A stretch of DNA of 64,000 bases from Cryobacterium roopkundense (lineage in GTDB: Bacteria > Actinomycetota > Actinomycetes > Actinomycetales > Microbacteriaceae), in NCBI RefSeq assembly GCF_014200405.1, contig NZ_JACHBQ010000001.1:1488001-1552000 (forward strand). Direction: 5' to 3'. Position 1 is the first letter of the stretch. Each line of letters begins with the position of its first letter. Below, one piece after another: positions 1 to 7,858 of the stretch. Position numbers and translations under genes: made by a program. The notes below the pieces were generated by a model. That model was not told the DNA's origin and did not search any database. It saw only the letters and a list, made by a program, of their open reading frames with translations.

Positions 1-1
1 G

Positions 2-598
2 GACGGCGGAGTGATTCTCGCGAGCAACCATCTGTCTTTCATCGACTCCGTCTTCCTTCCCCTCGTCGTGTCGCGCCGCGTGGTTTTCCTTGCAAAGAGC
101 GAATACTTCACCGGGAAAGGTGTGAAGGGGTGGGCCACCCGCCAATTCTTCAAGGCCACCGGTCAGCTTCCGATTGACCGCTCCGGCGGGAAGGCGTCCG
201 AGGATTCGTTGAATACGGGTTTGCGTGTACTGGGCGCCGGGGGAGTGCTGGGAATCTATCCGGAAGGAACGCGCAGCCCCGACGCACGCATGTACCGCGG
301 CCGCACCGGTGTGGCACGCATGGTGCTGGAATCGGGTGTGCCGGTCATACCCGTTGCGATGATCGACACAGAGAAGGCCATGCCCACGGGCACTCGCATC
401 CCCAAGGTGCGCCGTATCGGCATCGTCATCGGCAAGCCACTGGACTTCACCCGCTTCACGGGCATGGAGGGAGACCGCTTCGTGCTGCGGTCGGTCACGG
501 ACGAGCTCATGTATGAGCTTCAGCGTCTCAGCACCCAGGAGTACGTCGACGTGTATGCCACGAGCGTGAAAGAGAAGCGCGCGAACCTTTCGCGATAG
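2..598 (+). CDS. 1-acyl-sn-glycerol-3-phosphate acyltransferase (PlsC family), 5' end outside window
   Basis: Acylates lysophosphatidate to phosphatidate at the membrane. The reading frame is open from base 2 (D-G-G-V-I-L-A-S-N-H...), so the true start lies upstream and the GTG at 11 is internal. The visible 198 residues hold the acyltransferase H-x4-D motif (NHLSFID, about residue 10) and the glycerophosphate-binding motif YPEGTRSP (about residue 86). The short C-terminal tail is typical. It lies just upstream of aroG, and as I recall an acyltransferase (Rv2182c) lies near aroG in mycobacteria too. A weak G+C stem (618-630) follows. Family assignment is firm; substrate specificity is inferred. 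Confidence 0.85.
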   Translation, partial: DGGVILASNHLSFIDSVFLPLVVSRRVVFLAKSEYFTGKGVKGWATRQFFKATGQLPIDRSGGKASEDSLNTGLRVLGAGGVLGIYPEGTRSPDARMYRGRTGVARMVLESGVPVIPVAMIDTEKAMPTGTRIPKVRRIGIVIGKPLDFTRFTGMEGDRFVLRSVTDELMYELQRLSTQEYVDVYATSVKEKRANLSR

Positions 599-660
599 GC
601 TGCCAGTACTGCGCTTTGCCCCCTCGGGGCTGTGTTCCCTCGCGGGCACCGCACCATTGA

Positions 661-680
661 GGCGCACACGAGTGTGCGCC
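661..680. promoter_or_regulatory. 20-base palindrome upstream of aroG
   Basis: Two 9-base arms, GGCGCACAC and GTGTGCGCC, are exact inverted copies around a 2-base centre. They end 25 bases before the aroG start. As RNA the arms could form an 8-bp stem with a CGAG loop. No T-run follows, so an operator or leader hairpin is as likely as a terminator for the preceding gene. Function is unknown. Confidence 0.45.
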
Positions 681-705
681 GTAGAGAGAAAACAGGAACT
701 ATCAC

Positions 706-2106
706 GTGGTAGACCCCACCGAACCAGTCGTACTCGCCGATGCCGCTGTAGTGGCCGGGCTGGATCACTGGCGCACGCTGCCCATCAAGCAGCAGCCGGC
801 GTGGCCGGATGCCGACGTTGTCGCGGCCGCTTCAGCCGAATTGGCCACCCAGCCCCCGCTCGTCTTTGCCGGGGAGGTGGACATCCTGCGCGATCGACTT
901 GCGCAGGCGGCCAGCGGTCATGCCTTTCTTCTCCAGGGGGGCGACTGCGCGGAAACCTTCAGCGGTGCGACCGCGGACCAGATCCGGAATCGCGTCAAGA
1001 CGGTCTTGCAGATGGCTGTCGTGCTGACCTACGGTGCATCCATGCCGGTGATCAAGATGGGCCGCATGGCCGGCCAGTTCGCCAAGCCCCGCTCGAGCGA
1101 CTTCGAAACCCGCGGGGATGTCACCTTGCCGGCTTACCGCGGCGACATCGTCAACGGCTACGACTTCACGCCGGAGTCCCGTGAGGCCGACCCGGCCCGC
1201 CTCGTGAAGGGCTACCACACGGCCGCTTCCACCCTCAATCTCATCCGGGCGTTCACGCAGGGCGGCTTCGCCGACCTGCGTCAGGTTCACAGCTGGAATC
1301 AGGGCTTCGCAGCCAATCCGGCCAACCAGCGTTACGAGAAGTTGGCCAAGGAGATCGACCGCGCGATCAAATTCATGATCGCCTGCGGCGCCGACTTTGA
1401 AGCGCTCAAGCGCACAGAATTCTACACCAGCCATGAAGGCCTGCTCATGGACTACGAGCGCCCCATGACGCGCATCGATTCGCGCACCGGCACGCCATTC
1501 AATACCTCGGCACACTTCATCTGGATCGGGGAACGCACCCGCGACCTCGATGGGGCGCACGTGGATTTCCTGTCGAGGGTGCGCAATCCGATCGGAGTCA
1601 AGCTCGGCCCGAGTACGACGGCCGACGACATGCTTCGACTCGTCGACAAGCTCGACCCCAATCGCGAGCCCGGCCGCCTGACGTTCATCACGCGCATGGG
1701 TGCCGGCAAGATCCGCGATGCGCTTCCCCCGCTCCTGGAAGCCATCAAAGCAAGCGATGCCACGCCGCTCTGGGTCACTGACCCGATGCATGGCAACGGA
1801 GTCACAACCCCGACCGGCTACAAGACGCGCCGCTTCGACGACGTCGTTGACGAGGTCAAGGGCTTTTTCGAGGCTCACCGCGCGGTAGGAACCCACCCCG
1901 GTGGAATCCACGTCGAGTTGACAGGCGACGACGTGACCGAGTGTCTGGGCGGCTCGGAGCACATTGACGAGGCTGCCCTCGCCACACGCTACGAATCCCT
2001 CTGCGACCCCCGACTCAACCACATGCAGTCCCTCGAACTGGCCTTCCTGGTCGCAGAGGAGCTCGGCCAGGCCCCGCGGGCAGGAGTGGCTCGCAACAGG
2101 GTCTAG
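706..2106 (+). CDS. aroG: 3-deoxy-7-phosphoheptulonate synthase, class II (AroG)
   Basis: Catalyses the first step of the shikimate pathway, condensing phosphoenolpyruvate and erythrose 4-phosphate. The 466-residue protein is full length for the plant-like class II family. It keeps the motifs LLQGGDCAETF (metal-binding Cys), KMGRMAGQFAKPRS, TSHEGLLMDYE, WIGERTRDLDGAHV, RMGAGKIRD, WVTDPMHGN and HVELTGDDVTECLGG near the C-terminus. The GTG start at 706 follows AGGAACT at 694-700. The gene is monocistronic: a palindrome precedes it and a strong GC hairpin follows. The neighbouring kinase is convergent, as in the mycobacterial aroG-pknL region. Confidence 0.95.
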   Translation: MVDPTEPVVLADAAVVAGLDHWRTLPIKQQPAWPDADVVAAASAELATQPPLVFAGEVDILRDRLAQAASGHAFLLQGGDCAETFSGATADQIRNRVKTVLQMAVVLTYGASMPVIKMGRMAGQFAKPRSSDFETRGDVTLPAYRGDIVNGYDFTPESREADPARLVKGYHTAASTLNLIRAFTQGGFADLRQVHSWNQGFAANPANQRYEKLAKEIDRAIKFMIACGADFEALKRTEFYTSHEGLLMDYERPMTRIDSRTGTPFNTSAHFIWIGERTRDLDGAHVDFLSRVRNPIGVKLGPSTTADDMLRLVDKLDPNREPGRLTFITRMGAGKIRDALPPLLEAIKASDATPLWVTDPMHGNGVTTPTGYKTRRFDDVVDEVKGFFEAHRAVGTHPGGIHVELTGDDVTECLGGSEHIDEAALATRYESLCDPRLNHMQSLELAFLVAEELGQAPRAGVARNRV

Positions 2107-2119
2107 TCGAGCCGAACAG

Positions 2120-2162
2120 GCGTCGAGCCCCGCACCCGTGTCTCAGGTGCGGGGCTCGACGC
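2120..2162. terminator. GC-only hairpin between convergent aroG and kinase
   Basis: A perfect 17-bp inverted repeat (arms 2120-2136 and 2146-2162, loop 2137-2145) starts 13 bases after the aroG stop and ends 35 bases from the stop of the convergent kinase gene. There is no T-tract on either side, as is common for actinobacterial terminators. Its symmetry would let it serve both genes. Confidence 0.8.
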
Positions 2163-2197
2163 GTACCCGCGGACGCGGGGCGGTCACGATCCCGGCC

Positions 2198-4150
2198 CTA
2201 GGCCGAGAAGTTGATCTTGACGCTGCTGCCGCGCGGTACGGACTCACCGGCGCCCGGTGTGACCTTGGTGACTGTGAACAGGCCCGGCGCCGCATCCGCG
2301 AAGATGTTGTAGTCGAGCCTCAAGCTCGCGTCTTCCAGAATCTGCTTCGCCTCCGACCACGGCTTGCCGACAACATCGGGAATTTGAACGGGTTCTGGCC
2401 CGCGGGAAATGGTCAGCGTAATTGTTGCCCCGGAGCGGACGGGGCCGTCAGGTGCGGTGGACGAGACCACCCGTCCCTCCGGGACGGTGTCGCTGTAGGT
2501 TTGCTCGCCGGGTGCCGCGATGAGCCCGGCTGCCTCGAGCGTCTGGGTGGCATCGGCAACTGTCTCGCCGGAAACGCTCGGGATGGGGCCGAGAGATACC
2601 ACGAGGTCTACGGGGAGCCCCTGAAAGTAGTCCCCACCCTGCGAGACGTCTCCGTCATCACTGGCCCGTGTCGCGGAAATGACGGTTCCGGACGCGACGG
2701 AATCGTCGAAGACTGGGTCCACTCCACCCACCTCGGCCTGCAGCTCGGTGATCTCAGCGGTTGCAGCCTCCTGGCTGAGGCCGGTCAGTGGGGGCAGAGT
2801 GATGGGCTGCAGGCCCAGCGAGACGATGATCGTCACGACGCTGTCTTTGGCAACCCGTTTGCCCGCTCCAGGGTCTGTGGACACGACCACGCCTTCGGGC
2901 ACGTCGGCACTGTAGGCGGTCGTCTGGTCGGACGCCAGACCGACGGCAGTGAGCTGAGCGACAGCGTCGCCGGGGCTGAGCGTTGCCACGGCGGGAATCG
3001 CGATGTCGGAGCCTGGACCGGAACCGAAATACCACCCGGTGCCCCCCAGAGCCGAGGCGATCAGGATGACCAGTGCGAAGAGCCAGAAGCCACGGCCTTT
3101 TCGACGGCGGGCCTTGGTGGTGAGTCGGGCGCTGTTGTCGGGCTGCCGCGGGCCGACGCCGGTGGCGGTGAGCGGACCGAGCACGTTGGTGGGTGGGGTG
3201 CCGCCGAGAATCTGCGTTTCGGCGTTTGCGGTGGCAGCGGACAGGTTGGGCAACATCATCGTAGGTTGCAGCGCCGTGGGTTGCAGTGCGGTGGGCTGGG
3301 CCGACGGATCGGAGTGGCCGCGACCGGCGAGGAGCTGGTCGAGCATCACGCGAGCGTCCCGGGGGCGCTGCTCCGGATCGCGAGCCGTAGCCCACTGCAC
3401 GAGCTCGTCAAGGTCCTGCGGTGTCGAGGGAACCTTGCTGCTGGGCCGCGGCACGGTGTCGTTGGCGTGCTGGTAGGCGATCTGCATCGGAGCCTCGCCC
3501 ACGTAGGGCTGTTCGCCCGTGAGCATTTCGAACGTCATGATTCCGAGCGCGTAGATGTCGCTGCGGGCATCCGCAATTCCCCGGGTCACGAGTTCCGGGG
3601 AGAGGTAGGCGATGGTGCCCAGCAGTGCTTGGCCGGTCGCTGTGTTGTTGTTCACGGCGCGAGCGAGGCCGAAGTCGCTGATCTTGATCCGGCCGTCGTC
3701 GGCGAGCAGCACGTTTTCCGGCTTGACGTCCCGGTGCACGATTCCGGCTTTGTGAGCCGCGGCGAGCCCGCTGAGCACTGCCTCCAGAATATCCACGGTC
3801 TGCTCTGGTGTGAGCTTGCCGTAGTCCTTCAGCAGATCCCTCAGGGTGATACCCGGAAGGTATTCCATGACGAGGTAGGCGGCATCGGCGTCCTGGCCCT
3901 GATCGAAGACGTTCACAACGTTGGGGTGCGCCAGGCGCGCAGCGGAACGCGCTTCCTGGATGAATCTGCTCTTGAAGGCGTTGTCATCGGCCAGATGGCC
4001 GTGCATGATCTTTATCGCGACCCGACGCTCGAGGCGCAGGTCGGTGGCAAGGTAGACCGTCGCCATGCCGCCGCGAGCGATTCGGGAGCGCACCTGATAC
4101 CGGCCATCTATCAGACGGCCGATCATCTGGTCGGTCGGGGTTTCACTCAC
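2198..4150 (-). CDS. pknL: Ser/Thr protein kinase with four PASTA domains (PknL-position kinase)
   Basis: A 650-residue membrane kinase. The cytoplasmic kinase domain covers about residues 17-275: glycine loop ARGGMATVYLA, VAIK lysine near 47, HRDVKPEN catalytic loop near 139 and DFG near 159. A proline/alanine-rich juxtamembrane stretch follows, then one transmembrane helix (about 355-375) and four extracellular PASTA repeats to the C-terminus, which in this family bind muropeptides or lipid II. The place beside aroG and an Rv2175c-like protein matches mycobacterial pknL, although mycobacterial PknL lacks PASTA repeats. The GTG start is preceded by TAGACT and six bases, so the mRNA is probably leaderless. 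A housekeeping PknB could have the same architecture, so the symbol rests on context. Confidence 0.88.
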   Translation of the reverse strand: MSETPTDQMIGRLIDGRYQVRSRIARGGMATVYLATDLRLERRVAIKIMHGHLADDNAFKSRFIQEARSAARLAHPNVVNVFDQGQDADAAYLVMEYLPGITLRDLLKDYGKLTPEQTVDILEAVLSGLAAAHKAGIVHRDVKPENVLLADDGRIKISDFGLARAVNNNTATGQALLGTIAYLSPELVTRGIADARSDIYALGIMTFEMLTGEQPYVGEAPMQIAYQHANDTVPRPSSKVPSTPQDLDELVQWATARDPEQRPRDARVMLDQLLAGRGHSDPSAQPTALQPTALQPTMMLPNLSAATANAETQILGGTPPTNVLGPLTATGVGPRQPDNSARLTTKARRRKGRGFWLFALVILIASALGGTGWYFGSGPGSDIAIPAVATLSPGDAVAQLTAVGLASDQTTAYSADVPEGVVVSTDPGAGKRVAKDSVVTIIVSLGLQPITLPPLTGLSQEAATAEITELQAEVGGVDPVFDDSVASGTVISATRASDDGDVSQGGDYFQGLPVDLVVSLGPIPSVSGETVADATQTLEAAGLIAAPGEQTYSDTVPEGRVVSSTAPDGPVRSGATITLTISRGPEPVQIPDVVGKPWSEAKQILEDASLRLDYNIFADAAPGLFTVTKVTPGAGESVPRGSSVKINFSA

Positions 4151-4156
4151 TCGTCG

Positions 4157-4162
4157 AGTCTA
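4157..4162 (-). promoter_or_regulatory. -10 box (TAGACT) of leaderless kinase promoter
   Basis: On the minus strand TAGACT is followed by six bases and then the GTG start of the kinase, the TAnnnT-N6-start geometry of actinobacterial leaderless genes. No Shine-Dalgarno sequence is visible. This is inferred from spacing only. Confidence 0.5.
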
Positions 4163-4220
4163 GAGAAGCCCGACGGCAACATCCTGCTAGAACGCCGCGC
4201 GCCGCCGCAACACTCCCGGT

Positions 4221-5489
4221 CTAACCGAGCTGGCCGAGCCACGATCGGGCGGAGATCTCCCATTTCGCGTAGTGGTTCGGGAAGGCCGAAATCTGCACTG
4301 CCTGGGCAGCATCCGTCACGGTCATGGACTCCCAGCCCGGAATTTCGAGCAGGCCACGGGTGACCCCGGTATTGGGGTTGCTGCTGCCCCCGAAGAATGC
4401 CAAGGTTGCGCGGGTCGGATCCATGACTTGCTCGGGTGTGCCCCAGCCAAAGCTCGGGCGCTGCTGGAACAAACCCAGGGAATCCCGATCTCCGTAGTCC
4501 ACATTCTTGAGACCCGATTCCTGAGCGGCAGCAGCCAGAGCAATGACGAGCCCGTAATCGGAGACGCCGATGGAACGACCGACGGCCACAATGGTGGAGG
4601 CGTTCTGCCGCATCTCGGACGTCAGGGGAGTGACGGCGTCCGCGCGCTCGGCTGCAGCCAGTGCCGCGGGGGAAGGAATCGTCAGCACCTGGCCGGGGTA
4701 AATCATGCTGGACCAGCCGAGACCGTTGGCGTCCAGCACATCCTGCACTGTCACGCCGGCTGTGGCGGCGACGGCACTGATGGTGTCTCCGCTCGCTATC
4801 GTGTATTCGGATGCCGCTGGAGCGGACTCCACAACCATCGGCGTGATGAAGGCGGCTGGCACAATCTGTGCGGTTTCCGCGACGGGCAGCACGATGGACT
4901 GGCCGGGGTAGATCACGCTGCTGCGCTCCAGGCCGTTCGCGCTCAATACCGCATCGGTTGACAACCCGTTGGCGGCCGCAATGCCGCCTATAGTGTCGCC
5001 GCTCTGCACAGTGTGCGCGGCCGCCGGGGAGGAAGCCGTGGCGGGAGCGCTGGGCGCGGATGGGGCCGTGAGGTTCAGAACTTGGCCCGGAAAGATCAAT
5101 GCTGCCGAATCGAGGCCGTTCAGGGAGAGCACGGCGGACGTCGTGAGGCCGAAACGCGCGGCAATGCCGCTGACAGTGTCGCCGTCAGCGACCGAATACT
5201 GTGCGGGGACAGCTTCTGTAGCAGCGGCCGCCACGTGCGCAGTCGCGCTTCGCAGCCCGGTGTCGTGTGCCGTGGCTTCGGCGAATCGCGGATTGAGTGG
5301 CTTCTTAACGTCGGCCGCGTGGGCGGGCGCCGCCAAGTTCAGGCTGATGGCCAGTGTGCCTACCAGAACGATGGGAACAGTCAGTAGCGCACTCCGGCCC
5401 CGTCGCTCGTCCGGTTGTGTGCGCCGAATGCTATCGGCTGCAGTCGGTGCGCCGGTCGCGCCAGCGAGTGTGTTCACCTCAGTCGACAT
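4221..5489 (-). CDS. Secreted LysM protein with C-terminal lysozyme-like domain
   Basis: A 422-residue wall-binding protein, probably a peptidoglycan hydrolase. Order: short N-terminal region, Sec-type signal segment ending near AAPAHA, three LysM repeats of about 44 residues (roughly 97-141, 163-207, 228-272; each with a G-D-T and a Y/F-P-G-Q core), then about 140 residues resembling the transglycosylase fold (AAAAQESGL with a candidate catalytic Glu, SLGLFQQRPS, GWGT). I chose the ATG at 5489 because AGGAG lies 4 bases upstream; a longer frame reaches 5555 but would place that ribosome site inside the gene. It lies 70 bases upstream of the PASTA kinase on the same strand. Catalytic activity is inferred. 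Confidence 0.85.
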   Translation of the reverse strand: MSTEVNTLAGATGAPTAADSIRRTQPDERRGRSALLTVPIVLVGTLAISLNLAAPAHAADVKKPLNPRFAEATAHDTGLRSATAHVAAAATEAVPAQYSVADGDTVSGIAARFGLTTSAVLSLNGLDSAALIFPGQVLNLTAPSAPSAPATASSPAAAHTVQSGDTIGGIAAANGLSTDAVLSANGLERSSVIYPGQSIVLPVAETAQIVPAAFITPMVVESAPAASEYTIASGDTISAVAATAGVTVQDVLDANGLGWSSMIYPGQVLTIPSPAALAAAERADAVTPLTSEMRQNASTIVAVGRSIGVSDYGLVIALAAAAQESGLKNVDYGDRDSLGLFQQRPSFGWGTPEQVMDPTRATLAFFGGSSNPNTGVTRGLLEIPGWESMTVTDAAQAVQISAFPNHYAKWEISARSWLGQLG

Positions 5490-5641
5490 GGAACTCCTGT
5501 TCATTAGTACCCCAAGCCCCGGTCCGAGGTTGACACAGATGATTACTTGAGTCAATCAGTGTGGCAGATGTGACGTTCACCACACGTGTCATCCACTGCG
5601 TGTCATTTTGCGAGTTCGCGGAATCATGGGAGGATTAAAGC

Positions 5642-5983
5642 GTGACTGAAGAGTTTTCAGAGCCCGAGTGGCTCACTATCCCTGACCTTGTTGATCTGCT
5701 CGGACTGACTCAGTCTCGAGTGCGGCAGCTTATTGACGACAATCACCTGCTCGCCATTCGCCGCAACGGCGTATTGCAGGTGCCGGCCGACTTCCTGCGG
5801 GATCGAGCCCCACTGCCCGAATTGCGCGGGACCATCTTCGTTCTCAATGACGATGGGTTCACGACCGAACAGGCGATGAGCTGGCTGCTTGACGTCGACG
5901 ACAGCCTCGGCGTGTCTCCCATTGCTGCCCTCCGCGCGGGGCGCAAGGCCGAGGTGCGCCGGGTCGCCCAAGCGTTGGCCTAG
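5642..5983 (+). CDS. Rv2175c-family DNA-binding protein
   Basis: A 113-residue protein with an N-terminal winged-helix/MerR-like segment (WLTIPDLVDLLGLTQSRVRQ, about residues 11-30) and a C-terminal helical part. In Mycobacterium tuberculosis the homologue Rv2175c is phosphorylated by PknL on its N-terminal tail, which changes DNA binding. Here the only N-terminal threonine before the fold is Thr2. The GTG start has a good GGGAGG site at 5630-5635. It is divergent from the LysM gene and convergent with the polyprenyl synthase. Its target genes are unknown. Confidence 0.85.
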   Translation: MTEEFSEPEWLTIPDLVDLLGLTQSRVRQLIDDNHLLAIRRNGVLQVPADFLRDRAPLPELRGTIFVLNDDGFTTEQAMSWLLDVDDSLGVSPIAALRAGRKAEVRRVAQALA

Positions 5984-5989
5984 GCGCCG

Positions 5990-7114
5990 TCAGAAGGCTC
6001 GCCGGGCGACCTTTTCGGCGAGCATCCTGAGCTCTGACATGGCCGAGTCGGCCAGCAGGGCGGCGTCGAGAACCGCGGTAGCCTCCGCGAGCTGGTGCGT
6101 AATCAGGGCCTCGACACGATCGACGGCACCGCTCCCCGCAATGATGCCCTGCAGCTTCTCGATCTGGTGCGCCGTGAGGTTCGGGTCGCCGAGGTTGTCA
6201 TCGAGGAATCGGCGGCTCCCGCCGTCCAGGTTCTCACGGGCCAGAGCAACGAGGACGGTCCGTTTGCCCTCCCTGAGATCGTCGCCGCTGGGCTTGCCGG
6301 TCAGGGACGAATCGCCGAAGACGCCCAGCAGATCGTCCCTGAGCTGATAGGCCAGGCCGAGGGGCAGACCGAACCTGCGCAGAGACTCCAACTGCTCGGG
6401 GGTCCCGCCTGCCAGAGCGGCTCCGATCACGAGTGGTGCGAGCACGCTGTAGCGAGCCGACTTGAACTCGATGACCCGCATGGCTCTCTCCAGCAATTCA
6501 TCCTCCCGGGAGGTACGCCACGCGCGTTCCTCCAGGATGTCGAGATATTGTCCCGCAGTGACTTCGGTACGCATGAGATTGAATTCCCGTCGGGCGAACC
6601 GAGCCGCGCTCGGATCTCGGAGCCCTGCCAGCCCCTCGTCGAGGAGCTCGTCGCTCCAGCCCAGTAGCAGGTCGCCCAGCAGAATCGCCGACGCTCGGCC
6701 GAATTCGACCGGGCCGCCCGCCCAGTTCTCAGACCGATGCAGATTCTCAAAGAGCCGATGAGCGGATGCCGCACCGCGACGAGTGTCGGAATTGTCGATG
6801 ATGTCGTCGTGCACGAGAGCCGCCGCGTGGAAGATCTCGAGCGCCGCCGCGGCGGACACGATGGGTGCGAGATCCACATCGTGGGGTGGGCCGGCAGTGG
6901 GGACCCCGTCGGAACCGCCGCCGGGCGTCACACTTCTCCATCCCCAGTAACAAAAGAGTGCCCGGAATCGCTTGCCACCGCTGAGAAATTGCCGAGAAAA
7001 GGCCACTAGTGGCGTCAAATCGGAGCTGATCAGGGACACAATTGGAGCGCGGGTAAAGAGGAATTCGTCGATGCGGGATTGAACCAGATCTATCAGATGA
7101 TTGCTTTCGGACAC
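5990..7114 (-). CDS. Polyprenyl diphosphate synthase (trans-isoprenyl diphosphate synthase family)
   Basis: A 374-residue head-to-tail prenyltransferase that extends allylic diphosphates with isopentenyl diphosphate. The first aspartate-rich motif HDDIIDNSDTRRG and the second motif LRDDLLGVFGD are intact, as is GGKRFRALFCYWG near the N-terminus. Product length (geranylgeranyl or longer) cannot be read from the sequence; respiratory quinone or carotenoid precursor supply are the usual roles. The GTG start is preceded on the minus strand by TAGGCT and six bases, suggesting a leaderless transcript. Its 3' end is 6 bases from the Rv2175c-like gene. Confidence 0.9.
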   Translation of the reverse strand: MSESNHLIDLVQSRIDEFLFTRAPIVSLISSDLTPLVAFSRQFLSGGKRFRALFCYWGWRSVTPGGGSDGVPTAGPPHDVDLAPIVSAAAALEIFHAAALVHDDIIDNSDTRRGAASAHRLFENLHRSENWAGGPVEFGRASAILLGDLLLGWSDELLDEGLAGLRDPSAARFARREFNLMRTEVTAGQYLDILEERAWRTSREDELLERAMRVIEFKSARYSVLAPLVIGAALAGGTPEQLESLRRFGLPLGLAYQLRDDLLGVFGDSSLTGKPSGDDLREGKRTVLVALARENLDGGSRRFLDDNLGDPNLTAHQIEKLQGIIAGSGAVDRVEALITHQLAEATAVLDAALLADSAMSELRMLAEKVARRAF

Positions 7115-7120
7115 CTGCCT

Positions 7121-7126
7121 AGCCTA
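7121..7126 (-). promoter_or_regulatory. -10 box (TAGGCT) of polyprenyl synthase promoter
   Basis: Minus-strand TAGGCT, six bases, then the GTG start at 7114. No ribosome site is visible, so a leaderless transcript is likely. Inferred from spacing. Confidence 0.5.
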
Positions 7127-7142
7127 GTCATCCTGACAGGGC

Positions 7143-7148
7143 TAGAAT
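7143..7148 (+). promoter_or_regulatory. -10 box (TAGAAT) for the DUF3040 gene
   Basis: TAGAAT on the plus strand lies 41 bases before the ATG at 7190 and faces away from the divergent polyprenyl synthase promoter. No clear -35 box is seen. Confidence 0.4.
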
Positions 7149-7189
7149 TGGGATTCAACCCGCTCGATCCCGAAATTGGAGGGAATGAG

Positions 7190-7567
7190 ATGCCGCTTTC
7201 TGAACAAGAGCAGCGACTCCTTGAAGAGATGGAGCGCAGCCTCTATCACAACGATGCAGACTTTGTCGCAAGCGTAGGCGCTTCACGCCTGCGACCCAAC
7301 TACCGTTCGATCGCCATCGGCGTCCTTCTAGCGGTGGTGGGCATTGTCGCCCTCATCGCAGGGGTGGCCCTGCAACTGTTGTGGCTGGGCATCGTGGGGT
7401 TCGTGGTGATGTTTACCGGGGTGCTGCTCGCATTGTCGCCGGGCAAGGCAATGAAGGGCATGTCGACGCCCGCAGATCCCGGCCGCCGCCCCACGCAGGC
7501 ACGCTCGGACCAGGGCTTCATGGACAAGCTCAACGATCGCTGGGACCGTCGCCAGGACGGTCAGTAG
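7190..7567 (+). CDS. DUF3040 membrane protein
   Basis: A 125-residue protein that starts MPLSEQEQRLLEEMERSLY, the hallmark of the actinobacterial DUF3040 family, followed by two hydrophobic helices (about residues 43-62 and 66-85) and a basic, arginine-rich tail. The ATG at 7190 has GGAGGGA at 7178-7184; the frame is open further upstream, but the family begins at MPLSEQ. Members often sit directly upstream of mraZ, as here. No molecular function is known to me. Confidence 0.85.
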   Translation: MPLSEQEQRLLEEMERSLYHNDADFVASVGASRLRPNYRSIAIGVLLAVVGIVALIAGVALQLLWLGIVGFVVMFTGVLLALSPGKAMKGMSTPADPGRRPTQARSDQGFMDKLNDRWDRRQDGQ

Positions 7568-7594
7568 CTAGGACGGTCAGTAGCTAGGACGGTC
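7552..7594 (+). repeat. 16-base tandem repeat across the DUF3040 stop codon
   Basis: The unit C(C/T)AGGACGGTCAGTAG occurs at 7552-7567 and 7568-7583, followed by an 11-base partial copy at 7584-7594. The TAG stop is the last three bases of the first copy, so the second copy carries a silent duplicate of the stop region. Replication slippage is the simplest origin. Confidence 0.85.
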
Positions 7595-7643
7595 GTTCGC
7601 TCCATCTCCACGACGCTTCACTCTCCACCACACACGCGCATTG

Positions 7644-7677
7644 AAAAGGGCTGATCTTCGGATCGGCCCTTTTTTTG
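7644..7677 (+). terminator. Intrinsic terminator with UUCG tetraloop
   Basis: A 13-bp stem (7644-7656 with 7661-7673, one G-U pair) closed by a TTCG loop and followed by T's to 7676. This is a textbook rho-independent terminator. It separates the DUF3040 gene from the mraZ promoter region. Confidence 0.9.
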
Positions 7678-7741
7678 TGCCCAAAATCCGACCGTGTAAC
7701 GATCAGATGCTCCCTTTTCCTCCACTCCTGAATGCCTTGTA

Positions 7742-7775
7742 ATTATTGGTATGCAGCGGAAAATATTCCAATAAT
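7742..7775. promoter_or_regulatory. Inverted repeat in AT-rich mraZ upstream region
   Basis: ATTATTGG (7742-7749) and CCAATAAT (7768-7775) are exact inverted copies 18 bases apart, in a stretch much richer in A+T than the rest of the window. It lies 20 bases before the MraZ repeats. It could be an operator or a promoter-flanking element; function is unknown. Confidence 0.4.
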
Positions 7776-7795
7776 GGTGCCAATCTTCACGTTTT

Positions 7796-7825
7796 GTGGG
7801 GGACAGTGGAGTAAAGTGGAGTGAC
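7796..7825 (+). promoter_or_regulatory. MraZ operator: three direct repeats at 10-base spacing
   Basis: GTGGGG, GTGGAG and GTGGAG begin at 7796, 7806 and 7816, exactly one helical turn apart. MraZ is known to bind short GTGG/TGGG-type direct repeats upstream of its own operon. A TAAAGT -10-like box (7812-7817) overlaps the repeats, and the last repeat ends 34 bases before the mraZ ATG, as expected for autorepression. Confidence 0.8.
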
Positions 7826-7858
7826 ACTTGAATCCGGCCGGCAGAGAAGGGGTGATGC

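Noticed and set aside
1964..4363. 799-residue open frame on the plus strand opposite the kinase gene
   Set aside because: It runs antisense to a clear kinase/PASTA gene, has no recognisable domain and its composition follows from the GC-rich third positions of the real gene.
7644..7677. Riboswitch or small RNA
   Set aside because: The stem, UUCG loop and T-run are fully explained as an intrinsic terminator.
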